64,000 nucleotides of DNA from Ramlibacter monticola (GTDB taxonomy: Bacteria; Pseudomonadota; Gammaproteobacteria; Burkholderiales; Burkholderiaceae_C), in contig NZ_JAEQNE010000001.1 of the NCBI RefSeq assembly GCF_016722785.1, positions 1,302,001 through 1,366,000 of the forward strand, in the 5' to 3' direction. Of this stretch, positions 46,483 to 59,010 are shown piece after piece. A program made the translations under genes and the position numbers. The notes under the pieces were generated by a model. The model did no database searches, had not been told where the DNA came from, and worked only from the letters and a program-made list of their open reading frames with translations. Every line of letters begins with the position of its first letter. The stretch's first letter is position 1.

Positions 46483-46558
46483 TGGCGACCCTACGGGGAT
46501 TCGAACCCCGGTACTCACCGTGAAAGGGTGATGTCCTAGGCCTCTAGACGATAGGGTC
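46483..46558 (-). tRNA. tRNA-Glu (TTC), copy 2 of the operon
   Basis: 76 bases including CCA. The anticodon loop CTTTCAC gives TTC; T-loop GGTTCGAATCC. It sits between tRNA-Ala and tRNA-Asp. Confidence 0.97.
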
Positions 46559-46592
46559 GTAACCTGGACTGACTGACCAACCAACGGATGCC

Positions 46593-46668
<76 letters not shown>

Positions 46669-46698
46669 GCGTGGATCCGTCTCTCTGACTTAAAAGAA

Positions 46699-46718
46699 AC
46701 ACGGGCCGAAGCCCGTGT
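46699..46718 (-). terminator. UUCG-type hairpin between the two tRNA trios
   Basis: ACACGGGC and GCCCGTGT form an eight-base stem with a TTCG loop on the minus strand, followed by TTCTTTT. It may partly terminate transcription after the first trio or serve as a processing signal. Confidence 0.6.
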
Positions 46719-46728
46719 CTCGAATGAC

Positions 46729-46805
46729 TGGCGGAGTGGACGGGACTCGAACCCGCGACCCCCGGCGTGACAGGCCGGTATTCTAACCGACTGAACTACC
46801 ACTCC
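46729..46805 (-). tRNA. tRNA-Asp (GTC), copy 1 of the operon
   Basis: 77 bases including CCA, identical in body to the copy at 46357-46433, anticodon GTC. Confidence 0.97.
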
Positions 46806-46853
46806 GCGTCGGTTGCTGACTTCTGCCTTTCGGACACAAGTGCCAGCAAAACT

Positions 46854-46929
46854 TGGCGACCCTACGGGGATTCGAACCCCGGTACTCACCGTGAAAGGGT
46901 GATGTCCTAGGCCTCTAGACGATAGGGTC
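46854..46929 (-). tRNA. tRNA-Glu (TTC), copy 1 of the operon
   Basis: 76 bases including CCA, identical in body to the copy at 46483-46558, anticodon TTC. Confidence 0.97.
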
Positions 46930-46958
46930 GAAAACCTCTTGGACTCCGTTCGACACTG

Positions 46959-47034
<76 letters not shown>

Positions 47035-47068
47035 TGCAGGTGTCGAGCCTTGAATTCTACACTGAAAA

Positions 47069-48451
47069 TCACCCCTTCCTCAGGCGCTCGACAACAACTT
47101 CGCGCTGGCTGAGCGCGAGCACCGCATCGACCGAGGGGGTCTGCGCCGTTCCCATCACCAGCACGCGCACGGGCATGGCGAGCTGCGGCATCTTGAGGCC
47201 GGTGGCGCGCAGCGTTTCCTTGATCGCCTGGGCGATGTCGTCCTTGGTCCAGGGGCAGGTTTCCAGCATCTTCGCCAGCATGCCCAGCGCGGGCCGCACG
47301 CCCTCGGTGATGTGCTTGCGCACTTCCTCCGGATCGGGCTGCACGTCGGCATGGAAGCGCTGCGCCCAGTCGGCCAGCGCGAGCGTGGTGTCGCAACGGT
47401 CCTTGAACAGGCCGCAGATCGCGGGGAGGCGTGCATCGGCCGCGACGCCGCGCTGCGCCAGCAGGTCCTTCACCAGCACGGCCAGCGCCTCGTCGGGCAT
47501 GAGCTTCATGTGCTGCGCGTTCACCCAGCGCAGCTTGGCGTCGTCGAACTGCGCGGCGCTGCGGCCGAGGTGGTCGAGGTCGAACCACTGCAGGAACTGC
47601 TCCCGGCCGAAGATCTCGTCGTCGCCGTGCGACCAGCCCAGGCGCGCCAGGTAGTTGACCATCGCGTCGGGCAGGAAGCCGGCGTCGCGGTACCAGGTGA
47701 CGGGCTTGGCGCCGTGGCGCTTGCTCATCTTCTCGCCCTGCTCGTTCAGCACCGTGGGCAGGTGCGCGAACACCGGCGGCTCCTGGCCGAGGGCGCGGAA
47801 GATGTTGATCTGGCGCGGCGTGTTGTTCACGTGGTCGTCGCCGCGGATCACGTGCGTGATGCCCATGTCGATGTCGTCGACCACCACGCAGAAGTTGTAC
47901 GTGGGCGTGCCGTCCGGGCGCGCGATCACCAGGTCGTCGAGTTCGTCGTTGCTGATCTCGATGCGGCCCTTGACCTTGTCGTCCCAGACGACCTTGCCCC
48001 CGATGGGATTGCGGAAGCGCCACACCGGCTGCACGCCTTCGGGGAGGGCCGGCAGGGTCTTGCCGGGTTCCGGGCGCCAGGTGCCGTCGTAGCGCGGCTT
48101 CTCCTTGGCCGCCATCTGCCGCTCGCGCAGGGCGTCCAGTTCCGCGACGCTCATGTAGCAGGGATAGACCAGCCCCTTCTCGCGCATCTCCGCCAGCACC
48201 GCGCGGTAGCGGTCCATGCGCTGCATCTGGTAGAACGGGCCTTCGTCGGGATCCAGCCCCAGCCAGCGCATGCCTTCCAGGATCACGTCCACCGCGGCCT
48301 GGGTGGAGCGCTCCAGGTCGGTGTCCTCGATGCGCAGGATGAAGGTGCCGCCCTGCGAGCGGGCGAAGGCCCACGGGTAGAGCGCGGAGCGGATGTTGCC
48401 CAGGTGGATGAAGCCGGTGGGCGAAGGGGCGAAGCGGGTTCTGACTTTCAC
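47069..48451 (-). CDS. gltX: Glutamyl-tRNA synthetase
   Basis: Class I aminoacyl-tRNA synthetase of 460 residues that charges tRNA-Glu. The HIGH-type motif is HLGN (about 16-19) within [13 protein letters not shown], and the second signature KMSKRHG lies near 242. The start is GTG 48451, which overlaps the metZ stop in GTGA, so translation is probably coupled. The tRNA operon containing tRNA-Glu follows directly downstream. Confidence 0.97.
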   Translation of the reverse strand: MKVRTRFAPSPTGFIHLGNIRSALYPWAFARSQGGTFILRIEDTDLERSTQAAVDVILEGMRWLGLDPDEGPFYQMQRMDRYRAVLAEMREKGLVYPCYMSVAELDALRERQMAAKEKPRYDGTWRPEPGKTLPALPEGVQPVWRFRNPIGGKVVWDDKVKGRIEISNDELDDLVIARPDGTPTYNFCVVVDDIDMGITHVIRGDDHVNNTPRQINIFRALGQEPPVFAHLPTVLNEQGEKMSKRHGAKPVTWYRDAGFLPDAMVNYLARLGWSHGDDEIFGREQFLQWFDLDHLGRSAAQFDDAKLRWVNAQHMKLMPDEALAVLVKDLLAQRGVAADARLPAICGLFKDRCDTTLALADWAQRFHADVQPDPEEVRKHITEGVRPALGMLAKMLETCPWTKDDIAQAIKETLRATGLKMPQLAMPVRVLVMGTAQTPSVDAVLALSQREVVVERLRKG

Positions 48452-49659
48452 AGCGCGTCCAGACCCCGGGAGAGGTCGTCCTGGATGTCGAGGGGATGTT
48501 CGAGGCCGACGGCCAGCCGTACCAGGCCCTGGCCGATGCCGGCCGCCTGGCGCTGGTCCTCGGTGAGCCGCCCGTGGGAGGTGGTGGCCGAATGGCTGAC
48601 GATCGACTTGGTGTCGCCGAGGTTGGTGGCGATGCTCATGACCTGCGCGCTGTCGATCACCTTGAAGGCATTGCGGCGCAGGCTGGCCGGGTCGGCGCCC
48701 TTCACGTCGAAGGACACGACGGCGCCGCCCAGGCCCGACTGCTGGCGCATCGCCAGCGCGTGCTGGGGATGCGACTCCAGGCCGGGGTAGTACACGCGCG
48801 TCACGGCCGGATGCGATTCCAGGAAGCGTGCGACCTGCAGCGCGTTGGCGCACTGCTGCTTCATGCGGATGTCCAGCGTCTCCAGGCCCTTGAGCACCAC
48901 CCAGGCGTTGAACGGCGCCAGCGTCATGCCGGCGGTGCGCACGATGGGCGCGAACACGTCGTTGATCCAGCGCGCGGAGCCGCAGAGCGCGCCGGCCATC
49001 ACGCGGCCCTGGCCGTCCAGGTACTTGGTGCCGGAGTGGATCACGAAGTCCGCCCCCAGCTCGGTGGGGCGCTGCAGGGCCGGCGAGCAGAAGCAGTTGT
49101 CCACCGCCAGCAGCGCGCCGGCGTTGTGCGCCAGGTCGGCCAGCGCGGCGATGTCGCACACGTCGGTCAGCGGGTTGGTCGGCGTCTCGGCGAACAGCAG
49201 CTTCGTGTGGGGCTTCAGCGCCGCGCGCCATTCCTGCAGGTCGGTCTGCGAGACGAAGGTGCTTTCCACGCCGAACTTGCCGAATTCCTTGGCGAACAGG
49301 TTCATCGTGGAGCCGAACACCGAGCGCGAGCAGACCACGTGGTCGCCCGCCTTCAGGGTGCCCATCCCGAGCAGCAGGATGGCGGCCATGCCGGTGGCGG
49401 TGCCGATCGCGGCCTCCGTGCCCTCCATGGCGGCCAGGCGCAGCTCGAAGCTGGTGACCGTCGGATTCGAGGTGCGGGCGTAGGTGTAGCCTTCCTGCGG
49501 GTTGGCGAAGCGGTGCGCCGAGGTCTCGGCGTCGGGCTGCACGAAGCCGCTGGTCAGGTACAGGGCCTCGGAGTTCTCGCCCCACTGGCTGGGCGGCAGC
49601 GCCGCGCGGACGGCGAGCGTCTCGCGGCGCAGCCCCTGAGGCAGGGTCTTGCCTTTCAT
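48448..49659 (-). CDS. metZ: O-succinylhomoserine sulfhydrylase
   Basis: PLP enzyme of the Cys/Met metabolism family, 403 residues, that makes homocysteine from O-succinylhomoserine and sulfide. Visible landmarks are [33 protein letters not shown] and the PLP lysine in [12 protein letters not shown] near 212. The Lys and the overall sequence fit MetZ better than MetB. It starts two bases after the purF stop and overlaps gltX downstream; gene order purF-metZ is typical for Burkholderiales. Confidence 0.93.
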   Translation of the reverse strand: MKGKTLPQGLRRETLAVRAALPPSQWGENSEALYLTSGFVQPDAETSAHRFANPQEGYTYARTSNPTVTSFELRLAAMEGTEAAIGTATGMAAILLLGMGTLKAGDHVVCSRSVFGSTMNLFAKEFGKFGVESTFVSQTDLQEWRAALKPHTKLLFAETPTNPLTDVCDIAALADLAHNAGALLAVDNCFCSPALQRPTELGADFVIHSGTKYLDGQGRVMAGALCGSARWINDVFAPIVRTAGMTLAPFNAWVVLKGLETLDIRMKQQCANALQVARFLESHPAVTRVYYPGLESHPQHALAMRQQSGLGGAVVSFDVKGADPASLRRNAFKVIDSAQVMSIATNLGDTKSIVSHSATTSHGRLTEDQRQAAGIGQGLVRLAVGLEHPLDIQDDLSRGLDAL

Positions 49660-49661
49660 GC

Positions 49662-51170
<1,509 letters not shown>

Positions 51171-51186
51171 AGTGTTTCGCTTTCCT

Positions 51187-51675
51187 TCACGCCGGGAGAT
51201 GGGTGCCGAACCGCTCGGGCACCACCGGCTTCAATCCACGCAAGGCCGCCGTCGCCACGCCGGCCGTCACCGATTCCGTCCACCACCCGCTGTCCTTGAA
51301 GCCGGCGAGATGGACCACCACCGCCAGGGCCAGCACGGCCACCGCGCCGCGCACCAGCCCGAACAGGCCGCCCAGCGCGCGGTCCACCGGCGCCAGCCCC
51401 GTGGCCGCCACCAGCTTCTTCACGAGCCAGGCCAGCAGCCCGCCCACGAACAGCGCGGCGATGAACACCACCGCGAACCCCGCAGCGTAGCGGATGGATT
51501 CGCCCGCGTGGCCGAGGGGCATCAGCGCTGCCGCCTTCGGCGCCAGCCACTGGGCCAGCAGGAAGGCCGCCACCCAGTTCAGCACCGACAGGACCTCGTA
51601 CACGAGACCGCGCCACAGGCCCAGCAGCACCGACGCCGCCAGCACGGCCACCACCACCCAGTCCAGGACCGCCAC
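51187..51675 (-). CDS. cvpA: CvpA family membrane protein
   Basis: A 162-residue inner-membrane protein with four hydrophobic helices, first needed for colicin V production in E. coli and often cotranscribed with purF. It starts at GTG 51675 (translated VAVLDWVVV), overlapping the stop of the SPOR protein gene as TAGTG. The helix with GLFGLVRGAVAVLALAVV is typical. Confidence 0.92.
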   Translation of the reverse strand: MAVLDWVVVAVLAASVLLGLWRGLVYEVLSVLNWVAAFLLAQWLAPKAAALMPLGHAGESIRYAAGFAVVFIAALFVGGLLAWLVKKLVAATGLAPVDRALGGLFGLVRGAVAVLALAVVVHLAGFKDSGWWTESVTAGVATAALRGLKPVVPERFGTHLPA

Positions 51676-52430
51676 TACAGCGACAGCACCGCGGCCGGCA
51701 GCGCCAGGCCCTTGATCTTCTCCGCCGCGCGATCGGCCTCCGCGCGCGAGGCGAAGGGGCCGGCGCGGACGCGGATGCGCGGCCCGTTCCTGGTCTCGGC
51801 GACGTTGGTGTAGTTCCTCAGTCCCGCGCGATCCAGCTTCTGCTGGGCCTGGCGCGCCTTGTCCCGTTCGGCGAAGGCGCCGACCTGCACCACGTAGCGC
51901 AGGCCCCCGGCCGTGTCGACCGACTTGCCTTCCAGCAGGGCCTGGGCCTTGGCGGCCTCCTGCGGGTGCCTGGGTTCGGCCTTGGGCGCTTCGGCCCTCG
52001 GCGGTTCAGCCTTGGGCGCTTCGGCCTTGTGCGGTTCAGCCTTCGGCGCTTCGATCCTGGCCGCTTCGGCCTTCGGCGCCGTGACCGGCGGCAGGCCGGC
52101 TTCCTGGCGGCTCTCGGTGATCATCGGCGTGCTCGCAGCCGGGGCCGCGACCTTGCCCGTCGCGGCGGGCGCGGGCGCGGGCGGCAGGGGCGGCAGGGGC
52201 GGGAGCGGCTTGACCTTGTTGCGGTCGGGGATCTCGATCGGGATGTCGACCGCCACCGGGCGGGGCTGCGTGTCGAACAGCAGCGGGAAGCCGACGACGC
52301 CGACCAGCACCAGGACCACGGCGCCGATCAGGCGGTGGCGGGCGCGCCGCCGCATCACTTCGATGCTTTCGGCGGGGGATGGCGCGGCCTTCGGTTCGTC
52401 GACCTTCTTGCGCAACTTGAACAGGGGCAT
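51675..52430 (-). CDS. SPOR-domain (DedD-like) cell-division protein
   Basis: A 251-residue bitopic protein: short cytoplasmic N-terminus, TM helix about 36-53, a Pro/Ala/Lys/Glu linker with repeated EAPKAEP-type units, and a C-terminal SPOR domain (about 170-250: YVVQVGAFAERDKARQAQQK, RIRVRAGPFASRAEAD) that binds denuded septal peptidoglycan. It lies between folC and cvpA, as in many beta- and gammaproteobacteria. Confidence 0.92.
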   Translation of the reverse strand: MPLFKLRKKVDEPKAAPSPAESIEVMRRRARHRLIGAVVLVLVGVVGFPLLFDTQPRPVAVDIPIEIPDRNKVKPLPPLPPLPPAPAPAATGKVAAPAASTPMITESRQEAGLPPVTAPKAEAARIEAPKAEPHKAEAPKAEPPRAEAPKAEPRHPQEAAKAQALLEGKSVDTAGGLRYVVQVGAFAERDKARQAQQKLDRAGLRNYTNVAETRNGPRIRVRAGPFASRAEADRAAEKIKGLALPAAVLSL

Positions 52431-52443
52431 CGGGAAGGGCGAA

Positions 52444-53736
52444 TCAGCCCAGATGTTTGGAGGAGAGGCGAGGCACGCCATGCGCGAGCACGCCGCCCAC
52501 CGTGTAGAACGATCCGAACACGACGATTCTATCAGTGGGCTCGGCAGCGGCCGTGGCCGCGCGCAGGGCATCCTCGGGGCTCGCGTGGGTGCTCGCGGGC
52601 ACGTCGCGCCGCCCCGGCGCGGCCTGCCAGCGCTCCCGCAGCGCGCGGGCGGACGCCGCCCGCTGCGTCGGCAGGTCCGTGAAGTACCAGCGGTCCACCA
52701 GCGGCCCCATCTTCGCCAGCATCGGCCCCAGGTCCTTGTCGGCCATGGCGCCGAACACGGCATGCGTGGTGGGGTAGAAGCCCATCGCGTCGAGGTTCGC
52801 CGCCAGGGCCGCCACCGAATGCGGGTTGTGCGCCACGTCCAGCACCAGCACCGGCTGGCCGGGAACGATCTGGAAGCGGCCGGGCAGCTCCACCATCGCC
52901 AGCCCGTTGCGGATCGCCTGCGCCGTCACCGGCAGGCGCGAACGCAGCGCCTCGAAGGCCGCCAGCACGCCCGAGGCATTGAGCAGCTGGTTGGCGCCGC
53001 GCAGGGCCGGATAGGCGAGCCCCGCGTAGCGCCGGCCGCGCCCCGCCCAGGCCCACTGCTGCTTGTCGCCCGAGAAGTTGAAGTCGCGCCCCAGCAGCCA
53101 CAGGTCCGCGCCGAGCGCGCCGGCGTACTGGATCGCGCTGTGCGGCGGCATGGGATCGCTGACGATCGCCGGCCTGCCCTCGCGCAGGATGCCCGCCTTC
53201 TCGCGGCCGATGCTCTCGCGGTCCGGCCCCAGGAACTCCTGGTGGTCCAGGTCGATGCTGGTGACGATCGCGCAGTCGGTGTCGATCACGTTGACCGCGT
53301 CGAGCCGCCCGCCCAGGCCCACTTCGAGGATGGCCAGGTCGAGGCCGCTGGCCGCCATCAGGTTCAGGATCGCCAGCGTGGTGAATTCGAAGTAGGTCAG
53401 CGCCACGCCGCCCGCCGCCCGGGCCGCCTCCACCCGTTCGAAATGGGGCAGCAGGTCCTGGGCCTGCACGATCTCGCCGCCGATGCGGCAGCGCTCCTCG
53501 AAGTGCACCAGGTGCGGCGAGGTGTAGACCCCGGTGCGGTAGCCCGCCTGCAGCGCGATCGCCTCCAGCATCGCGCAGGTGGAGCCCTTGCCGTTGGTGC
53601 CGGCGACGGTGACGACGGGGCACTCGAAGCGCAGGTCCAGGCGCTGCGCCACGGCCTGCACGCGCTCGAGGCCGAGGTCGATGTTCTTGGGATGGAGGCG
53701 CTCGCAGTGCGCCAGCCAGTCGCTCAGTTGGTTCAT
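52444..53736 (-). CDS. folC: Bifunctional dihydrofolate synthase/folylpolyglutamate synthase
   Basis: A 430-residue Mur-ligase-type enzyme adding glutamate to dihydropteroate and folates. The ATP loop is GTNGKGSTCAML near 45, followed by TSPHLVHFEERC, and the central DVAHNPHSVAALAANL near 285. It is the first gene of the folC-dedD-cvpA-purF-metZ-gltX series and is divergent from the ArsC-like gene by 23 bases. Confidence 0.96.
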   Translation of the reverse strand: MNQLSDWLAHCERLHPKNIDLGLERVQAVAQRLDLRFECPVVTVAGTNGKGSTCAMLEAIALQAGYRTGVYTSPHLVHFEERCRIGGEIVQAQDLLPHFERVEAARAAGGVALTYFEFTTLAILNLMAASGLDLAILEVGLGGRLDAVNVIDTDCAIVTSIDLDHQEFLGPDRESIGREKAGILREGRPAIVSDPMPPHSAIQYAGALGADLWLLGRDFNFSGDKQQWAWAGRGRRYAGLAYPALRGANQLLNASGVLAAFEALRSRLPVTAQAIRNGLAMVELPGRFQIVPGQPVLVLDVAHNPHSVAALAANLDAMGFYPTTHAVFGAMADKDLGPMLAKMGPLVDRWYFTDLPTQRAASARALRERWQAAPGRRDVPASTHASPEDALRAATAAAEPTDRIVVFGSFYTVGGVLAHGVPRLSSKHLG

Positions 53737-53759
53737 GGCGCGATTGTCTAAGATGCCGC

Positions 53760-54116
53760 ATGACCGCGATCCTCTACGGCATCCCGAACTGCGACACGGT
53801 GAAGAAGGCCCGCGCCTGGCTGGCGGACCAGGGCGTCGACTACGCCTTCCACGACTTCAAGAAGGCCGGCGTGCCGCCCGGCCGGCTCGATGCGTGGCTG
53901 CAGGCCGCGGGATGGGAAAGATTGCTGAACCGCCAGGGCAGCACCTGGCGCAAGCTCGACGCCGACGCGCAGTTGCGCTCCGGCAACGAAGGCGGGGCGC
54001 GCGCATTGATGCTGGCGCAGCCCAGCGTGATCAAGCGGCCTATCGTCGAGTGGCCGGACGGCGCCGTGACGGTCGGCTTCGACGCCGCCGCGTGGAAAGC
54101 GCGAACGAGTACCTGA
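53760..54116 (+). CDS. ArsC/Spx-family reductase-like protein (YffB type)
   Basis: A 118-residue thioredoxin-fold protein. The single redox Cys is in YGIPNCDTVKKARAWL (C11), and the C-terminal RPIVEW segment is conserved in the family. It lacks the CxxC of Spx. Function in this subgroup is not settled; a glutathione-linked thiol reductase role has been suggested. Confidence 0.9.
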   Translation: MTAILYGIPNCDTVKKARAWLADQGVDYAFHDFKKAGVPPGRLDAWLQAAGWERLLNRQGSTWRKLDADAQLRSGNEGGARALMLAQPSVIKRPIVEWPDGAVTVGFDAAAWKARTST

Positions 54117-54213
54117 GCGGGGCATTTTTACCGCCGCTTTACCGTAAAGGGTGGCAACGGCTGGGCCGGGTGTCTAGACTTTGGGCACCAGCAGTTCAGA
54201 ACGAGTTCTTGCC

Positions 54214-54993
54214 ATGAAACATTCCGTCCTTTTCGCGGCCCTCGGCCTCGTCGCCTTCGGTGCCGCCGCGCAGGAAGTCGGCAACGTCATTTCCGCCACC
54301 CCCGTGGTCCAGCAGGTCACCGTGCCGCGGCAGACCTGCGCCCCGGGCATGGTCCAGGCCCAGCCCTACACCTCCGGCATGGGCGGCCTCGCCGGCGGAA
54401 TCACCGGCGCGGCGCTCGGCAGCGCCGTCGGCCACGGCTCCGGCACCGCCGCGGCGATGCTGATCGGCACCATCGGCGGCGCGCTCCTGGGCAACAGCGT
54501 CGAGGCCAACAACATGCGCGCGCAGCAGGCCGCCACGCCCACCTGCACCACCGAGAACACGATCGAGAACCGCACCGTCGGCTACGACGTGGTCTACGAA
54601 TACGGCGGCCGCCAGTACGCCACGCGCCTGCCGTACGACCCGGGCCCGACGGTCCGCCTGCAGGTCTCCCCGGTGGCGCAGGGCAGCATGGCGCCGTCGG
54701 CGCCGTTCGCGCCGGCCCAGGGCGTCGCGGGCACCGTGAGCGCCCCGCCCGTGCAGGGCGCGGTCGCCGTGGCGCCGCAGCCCGTTCCCGCGCCGCAGGT
54801 GCTGCCCTCGGGGGCGCCGCAGGTGCTGGCCGCGCCGGTGGTCGTGCAGCCCTATCCGGCCTATCCGGCGGCCGCCTATCCTCCGGCCTACCCGTATCCC
54901 GTGTACCCGGCGTACCGGCCGTACTACTACCCGCCGGTCGGCGTGTCGCTGGGCTTCGTGTTCAGCGGCCATGGTCACGGCCGCTGGCGCTGA
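54214..54993 (+). CDS. Glycine-zipper outer-membrane-associated protein
   Basis: A 259-residue envelope protein: signal peptide to about 20 (VAFGAAAQ), a glycine-zipper 2TM segment about 55-95 (GGLAGGITGAALGSAVGHG; IGTIGGALLGN), a short beta part (RTVGYDVVYEYGGRQYATRL), and a Pro/Ala/Val-rich region ending in a Tyr/Pro-rich tail. It resembles SlyB/RcpB-like proteins. Start ATG 54214 gives a clean signal peptide. Confidence 0.85.
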   Translation: MKHSVLFAALGLVAFGAAAQEVGNVISATPVVQQVTVPRQTCAPGMVQAQPYTSGMGGLAGGITGAALGSAVGHGSGTAAAMLIGTIGGALLGNSVEANNMRAQQAATPTCTTENTIENRTVGYDVVYEYGGRQYATRLPYDPGPTVRLQVSPVAQGSMAPSAPFAPAQGVAGTVSAPPVQGAVAVAPQPVPAPQVLPSGAPQVLAAPVVVQPYPAYPAAAYPPAYPYPVYPAYRPYYYPPVGVSLGFVFSGHGHGRWR

Positions 54994-55012
54994 GCCCCGC
55001 GGCTCACCCTGG

Positions 55013-55039
55013 AAAAACCCCGCGCTGCGGGGTTTTTCT
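55013..55039 (+). terminator. Terminator after the glycine-zipper gene
   Basis: AAAAACCCCGC pairs with GCGGGGTTTTT around a short loop, followed by CTTTTC. It is symmetric and can work on both strands. Confidence 0.9.
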
Positions 55040-55118
55040 TTTCGGCCCGGTCCGCAAGGGGGCGTCCGGGCACTCGCCTAAAATCGAGGGTTTCCCCCGA
55101 AGCACTCCCCTCCCCGCC

Positions 55119-56776
<1,658 letters not shown>

Positions 56777-56844
56777 CGCGCCTCGCGTCGTCCAGGCGCC
56801 CTCCTCGTACCCTCGCGCAGGCGGGGGGTCCAGGGGCATTGGAA

Positions 56845-56869
56845 AAAAGGCGGCCACCGGCCGCCTTTT
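56845..56869 (+). terminator. Terminator after argG
   Basis: AAAAGGCGGCC and GGCCGCCTTTT form an 11-base stem around ACC, 68 bases after the argG stop. Confidence 0.9.
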
Positions 56870-56942
56870 CCATTGTCGGGCTGTTGCGATGTTTCACATC
56901 CTCCCGCCGCCCCCTCTGCGCATTTCCGGCTAACCTGACCGC

Positions 56943-57206
56943 ATGGTGAAGAGCAAACTCGTACCCGCGCTGGTGGCGGGAGCCGCGCTGGTCCTGTCCC
57001 TCCTCCTGAATCCCTCGCCCGAGCGCCATCGCCAGACGATCCGGGACGTGACCGGCGAGCGCAGCCCCGTCGCGGGCCTGCTGGGGCTCGGCGCCCTGGC
57101 CGCGTTCGCCTCCAACTACCACTCCCTGGGCGTCGCTTCGTACACCCGGGCAGGCGACCGCGTCCTTTCCGTCGGCGCCCTGGGCGTCGTGTTCGTGCTG
57201 CAGTAG
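56943..57206 (+). CDS. Small two-helix membrane protein
   Basis: An 87-residue hypothetical protein. Two hydrophobic segments (about 7-22 and 45-60) flank a polar loop with RHRQTIRDVTGERSPVAG; the C-terminal end is again hydrophobic. It resembles the DUF4359 type by length and the NYHSLGVASYT segment, but I cannot confirm this. It is two bases ahead of the next gene, so the two are probably cotranscribed. Confidence 0.65.
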   Translation: MVKSKLVPALVAGAALVLSLLLNPSPERHRQTIRDVTGERSPVAGLLGLGALAAFASNYHSLGVASYTRAGDRVLSVGALGVVFVLQ

Positions 57207-57208
57207 CC

Positions 57209-57814
57209 ATGTCCGCGCCCCACCCCGTCCGGTGCCGCTGCGGCAGCTTCCGGGCCGAAGTGGTCCACCCGGAGCGGGGCACGCGCGCCGTCTGCTATTG
57301 CAAGGACTGCCAGGCCTTCGCGCATTTCCTGGGCCCGCCACCGGGCATGCTGGACGCGCACGGCGGCACCGACATCGTCGCGGTCAGCCCGCGCGACGTG
57401 CGCCTGCTGCAGGGCGCGGAACACCTGGCCTGCATGTCGCTCACGCCGAAGGGCACGCTGCGCTGGTTCACCAGCTGCTGCCGCACGCCGATCGGCAACA
57501 CGCCGCGCGACATCCGGCTGTCGCACCTCGGGCTGGTCCATACCGCGCTGGAGGGCGAGGGCCGCGATCTCGATGCGGCCTTCGGCCCGGTGCGGCTGCG
57601 GGCGGACCGCCAGAGCGCGCACGGCCGCCCGCCCGCCTCGTCGACCCTGCGCTCGTTCACCACCATCCTGCGCTTCGTCGCGCGGCTGGCGGTGGCGCGC
57701 CTCGGCGGCCGGTACCGCAGCAATCCCTTCTTCGATCCCGCCACGGGGCAGCCCAAGGCCGCGCCGCAGGTGCTCACCCTCGAGGAGCATCGCCGCCTGA
57801 AGGCCCTCGTCTGA
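57209..57814 (+). CDS. Cys-rich zinc-binding protein (GFA-like, DUF6151 type)
   Basis: A 201-residue soluble protein. CRCGSF (about 9-14), CYCKDCQAF near 31-39 and SCCRTPIGN near 89-97 form the paired cysteine pattern of the glutathione-dependent formaldehyde-activating fold. No activity can be inferred. It is followed after 14 bases by a SnoaL-like gene with a good ribosome site (AAGGAG). Confidence 0.78.
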   Translation: MSAPHPVRCRCGSFRAEVVHPERGTRAVCYCKDCQAFAHFLGPPPGMLDAHGGTDIVAVSPRDVRLLQGAEHLACMSLTPKGTLRWFTSCCRTPIGNTPRDIRLSHLGLVHTALEGEGRDLDAAFGPVRLRADRQSAHGRPPASSTLRSFTTILRFVARLAVARLGGRYRSNPFFDPATGQPKAAPQVLTLEEHRRLKALV

Positions 57815-57828
57815 GCGCAAGGAGTCCC

Positions 57829-58206
57829 ATGTCACGCGACCCGATCGAAGTCGCCCGCGCCGCGTACGAGGCCTACGTGCGGAAGGACCGTGCCGCCATC
57901 GAGGCGCTGGTCGCCGAGGACTTCCACTTCACGAGCCCCCTGGACAACCGCATCGACCGCCCCACCTATTTCGCGCGCTGCTGGCCGAACAGCGAGTGGA
58001 CGGCGTCCTTCACCCTGGTGCGCCTGATCCCCGCCGGCGACGAGGTGGTCGTCACCTACGAGGGCCACACCCGCGAGGGGCACGGCTTCCGCAATACGGA
58101 GATCCTCACCATCCGCGACGGGAAAATCACCGACGTGGAGGTGTATTTCGGCTGGTCGCTGCCCCACGAGGCGCGCGAGGGCGGCTTCGTCGAGGCCCGG
58201 CACTGA
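57829..58206 (+). CDS. SnoaL/NTF2-like protein
   Basis: A 125-residue alpha+beta-barrel protein: helix with ARAAYEAYVRKDRAAIEALV, DFHFTSPLDNRIDR, and the strands VVVTYEGHTREGHGFRNTEI and ITDVEVYFGW. The family covers small hydrolases, isomerases and binding proteins; no specific role is evident. Confidence 0.85.
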   Translation: MSRDPIEVARAAYEAYVRKDRAAIEALVAEDFHFTSPLDNRIDRPTYFARCWPNSEWTASFTLVRLIPAGDEVVVTYEGHTREGHGFRNTEILTIRDGKITDVEVYFGWSLPHEAREGGFVEARH

Positions 58207-58344
58207 CGCCGGCCGGCCCCCGCCAGCCCGGAAGCGGCGGCTTCTCCGCGTTTCATTGATCTGGCGCAGGCCCTCGGGTCGACGCCGGCGCCGCGAGCGA
58301 CAAGAATGGCACTGGCGGGAAGGCGTTCGCCTTCCGCCATCGCC

Positions 58345-58956
58345 ATGAGGCTGCTGCTGCCCCTGCTGGTCGTGGTGCTGGTCACCGGTTGCGCGACGCC
58401 GGCAACCCAGCCCGCGCCCGACGCCGCGGGCGACGCCGCGGCGTCCGCGGCGCGGGCGCCAGCATCAGCGCCTGCAGGCGCTTCGTCGGCCTCCATGGAG
58501 AAAAGGCTGGGCGAGGCCTTCATCGCCCCGCTGGTCGATCTGAACCTGGTCCGCACGCCGCTGCCGCCGGCCCTCGCCGCCGCGCGCCAGGCGCCTTACG
58601 CCACCCCGCCAGACCTGTCCTGCCCGGCCCTGGCCGCGGAGATCGAACTGCTGGACGCCGCGCTCGGCGCCGACCTGGACACGGCCGCGACGGGGGCCAA
58701 TCCGGGCCTGGTGGAACGCGGCACGACCGAGGCGACCGAGGCCATGATCGGCGCCCTGCGCAACACCACGGAAGGCGTGCTTCCCTTCCGCGGGTGGGTG
58801 CGCAAGCTCACCGGCGCGGACCGCTACGCCAGGGACCATACCGCCGCCGTTGCCGCGGGCACCGTGCGGCGGGCCTTCCTGAAGGGATTGCGCCAGGGGA
58901 GCGGCTGCGCGGCCCCGGCGGAAACCCGGAACGCCGCCGGCCTCCAGCCCGAGTAG
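58345..58956 (+). CDS. Hypothetical lipoprotein
   Basis: A 203-residue protein with a lipobox VLVTGCAT (Cys at about 15), an Ala-rich linker, and a helical domain with two Cys residues (LSCPALAAEI, GSGCAAPAE). RNTTEGVLPFRGWVRKLTGA suggests a conserved envelope family found in this group, but I cannot name it. The preferred start is ATG 58345, since it places a proper lipoprotein signal at the N-terminus. Confidence 0.75.
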   Translation: MRLLLPLLVVVLVTGCATPATQPAPDAAGDAAASAARAPASAPAGASSASMEKRLGEAFIAPLVDLNLVRTPLPPALAAARQAPYATPPDLSCPALAAEIELLDAALGADLDTAATGANPGLVERGTTEATEAMIGALRNTTEGVLPFRGWVRKLTGADRYARDHTAAVAAGTVRRAFLKGLRQGSGCAAPAETRNAAGLQPE

Positions 58957-59010
58957 CGATCCATTCGCCGCCGCTCGGGACCGGAGGCCGGGTCGTCGGC
59001 CCTCCCGGGT